DNA of 5,499 bases from Nitriliruptoraceae bacterium (lineage in GTDB: Bacteria; Actinomycetota; Nitriliruptoria; Nitriliruptorales; Nitriliruptoraceae): the NCBI GenBank assembly GCA_007131525.1, contig SLQK01000315.1, positions 1 to 5,499 of the forward strand, given 5' to 3'. The notes below the pieces were generated by a model, which did no database searches, was not told the origin of the DNA, and saw only the letters and a program-made list of their open reading frames with translations. The position numbers and the translations under genes were made by a program. This document shows, piece by piece, positions 4,353 to 5,499 of this stretch (positions are counted from its first letter, which is position 1; the number at the start of each line of letters is the position of its first letter).

Positions 4353-5499
4353 TCAGCCGATCAGCTCCCGCAGCAGCTCGTTGGTCTTGCGCGGGTCCGC
4401 CTGCCCACGCGTGGCCTTCATGACCTGCCCGACGAGCGCCCCGATGGCCTTGGTGTTGCCGCCGCGGATGTCCTCGACGGTGCGCTCGTTGTCGACCACC
4501 ACCTGCGCCACGATGGCGCGCAGCTCGCCCTCGTCGGAGACCTGCTGGAGGCCCTGCTCCTCCGCGACCTCGGCGGGCCCCTTGCCGCCCCGCGCCGCGA
4601 TCACCCCGGTCAGGACCTGCTTGGCGAGCTTGGTGGACAGCGTCCCGTCGTCGATCAGACGGACGAGCTCGGCCAGGTGAGCGCCGGTGAAGCCGCTGTC
4701 GGCGAGCTCGAGACCCTCGGCGGTCAGCTGCCCGGCCACGTCGCCGACCAGCCAGTTGGCCGCTGCGGCCGGATCGGCGCCGCGCTCGACCGCGTCGTCG
4801 TAGACCGCCAGCGCATCGGTGCCCACCAGCGCCACGGCCTGGGGCCTGGGCACCCCGGCCTCCAGCAGCCGCGACCGGGTGGCGGCGGGCAGCTCGGGCA
4901 GCCGCTCGCGGATGCGCTCGACCGCTGCCGGCGGCGAGGTGACGGCGACCAGGTCCGGGTCGGGGAAGTACCGGTAGTCGGTCACCGACTCCTTCACGCG
5001 CAGCGTCTCGGTGACCCCGCGGCCCTCGTCCCAGTGGCGGGTCTCCATCCGGATCTCGCCCCCGTCCTCGAGCACCGCGACCTGCCGGCGCGCCTCGAAG
5101 GCGATAGCGCGCCCGACCGAGCGCACGGAGTTGAGGTTCTTGATCTCCGTCCGGGTCCCGAGCGGGTCACCGACCCGGCGCACCGACACGTTCGCGTCGC
5201 AGCGGATCGAACCCTGGTCCATGCGGGCGTCGGACACGTCCACCGCCCGCACGATCGCCTGGAGCTCACGCAGGTAGGCCTGAGCGGTCTCCGGGTCGTG
5301 GATGTCGGGGTGGGAGACGATCTCCAGCAGGGGGATGCCGCAGCGGTTGTAGTCGATCAGGGAGCGGTCGGCGCCGTGGAGGCGGCCGGTGTCACCGACG
5401 TGCAGCGACTTGCCGGTGTCCTCCTCCATGTGGAGGCGCTCGATGCCGATCCGCCGGGTCTCGAACGTCCCGTCCGCGAGCTCCACCTCGACGTCGAGG
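4353..5499 (-). CDS. gatB: Aspartyl/glutamyl-tRNA(Asn/Gln) amidotransferase subunit B, C-terminal part
   Basis: B subunit of the GatCAB complex, which converts mischarged Glu-tRNA(Gln) and Asp-tRNA(Asn) to Gln-tRNA(Gln) and Asn-tRNA(Asn). GatB binds the tRNA and carries the ATP-dependent kinase activity, while GatA supplies ammonia. The reading frame stays open to the right edge and begins in the LDVEVELADGT segment. By comparison with the roughly 480-500-residue family, about 110-120 N-terminal residues are missing; 381 codons plus the stop are visible. Motifs in order: LHMEEDTGKSLH, DRSLIDYNRCGIPLLEIVS, MDQGSIRCDANVSVR, GTRTEIKNLNSVRSVGRAIA, ETRHWDEGRGVTETLR and DYRYFPDPDL. The helical and YqeY-like tail follows, from ANWLVGDVAGQL through STKLAKQVLTGV to ELLRELIG. 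The GTG at 5486 is internal and not the start. gatC and gatA are usually just upstream in actinobacteria, but this cannot be seen here. Confidence 0.97.
   Translation of the reverse strand, partial: LDVEVELADGTFETRRIGIERLHMEEDTGKSLHVGDTGRLHGADRSLIDYNRCGIPLLEIVSHPDIHDPETAQAYLRELQAIVRAVDVSDARMDQGSIRCDANVSVRRVGDPLGTRTEIKNLNSVRSVGRAIAFEARRQVAVLEDGGEIRMETRHWDEGRGVTETLRVKESVTDYRYFPDPDLVAVTSPPAAVERIRERLPELPAATRSRLLEAGVPRPQAVALVGTDALAVYDDAVERGADPAAAANWLVGDVAGQLTAEGLELADSGFTGAHLAELVRLIDDGTLSTKLAKQVLTGVIAARGGKGPAEVAEEQGLQQVSDEGELRAIVAQVVVDNERTVEDIRGGNTKAIGALVGQVMKATRGQADPRKTNELLRELIG

Overview
The window is chromosomal DNA of very high G+C, about 70 % by eye. It carries four housekeeping genes, all on the minus strand, so transcription runs from the right edge to the left. 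The acetolactate synthase large subunit closely resembles mycobacterial and streptomycete IlvB (FDDRVTG, MVRQWQSLFY, GMPGMHG), and Dxs has actinobacterial-looking motifs. I therefore infer an actinobacterium (Actinomycetota) and cannot resolve it further. I saw no RNA genes, mobile elements, CRISPR array or signs of recent transfer.

Layout in the direction of transcription: (1) gatB, 5499-4353, 5' end beyond the right edge, the B subunit of the Asp/Glu-tRNA(Asn/Gln) amidotransferase. (2) A 157-bp gap, 4352-4196, with GC-rich inverted repeats and a possible dxs promoter overlapped by an AAGCGCTT palindrome. (3) dxs, 4195-2303, complete, the first enzyme of the MEP isoprenoid pathway. (4) A 312-bp gap, 2302-1991, that looks like a regulatory leader. 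It holds a possible promoter (TTGACC, 17 bp, AACCAT), a 14-codon leader ORF ending in Val-Leu-Val-Val-Val-Pro, two perfect hairpins packed end to end, and the ilvB ribosome binding site. (5) ilvB, 1990-239, complete, the acetolactate synthase catalytic subunit. (6) ilvN, 227 to the left edge, the regulatory subunit, only its N-terminal ACT domain visible.

How the genes work together: ilvB and ilvN encode the two subunits of one enzyme and are coupled, because the ilvN Shine-Dalgarno overlaps the ilvB stop codon. Acetolactate synthase commits pyruvate (or 2-oxobutyrate plus pyruvate) to valine, leucine and isoleucine, so a leader peptide rich in Val and Leu codons followed by a terminator-like hairpin fits ribosome-mediated attenuation by charged tRNA supply. 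IlvN adds feedback inhibition by valine at the protein level. Dxs also uses pyruvate and thiamine diphosphate, but its place between gatB and ilvB is probably chance neighbourhood.

The most notable signal is the ilvB attenuator-like leader. The mechanism type is known for amino-acid operons and has been predicted for actinobacterial ilvB genes, so it is a good instance of a known kind of system. I found no convincing previously undescribed system. A 3.5-kb open frame antisense to dxs and ilvB is a codon-bias shadow.
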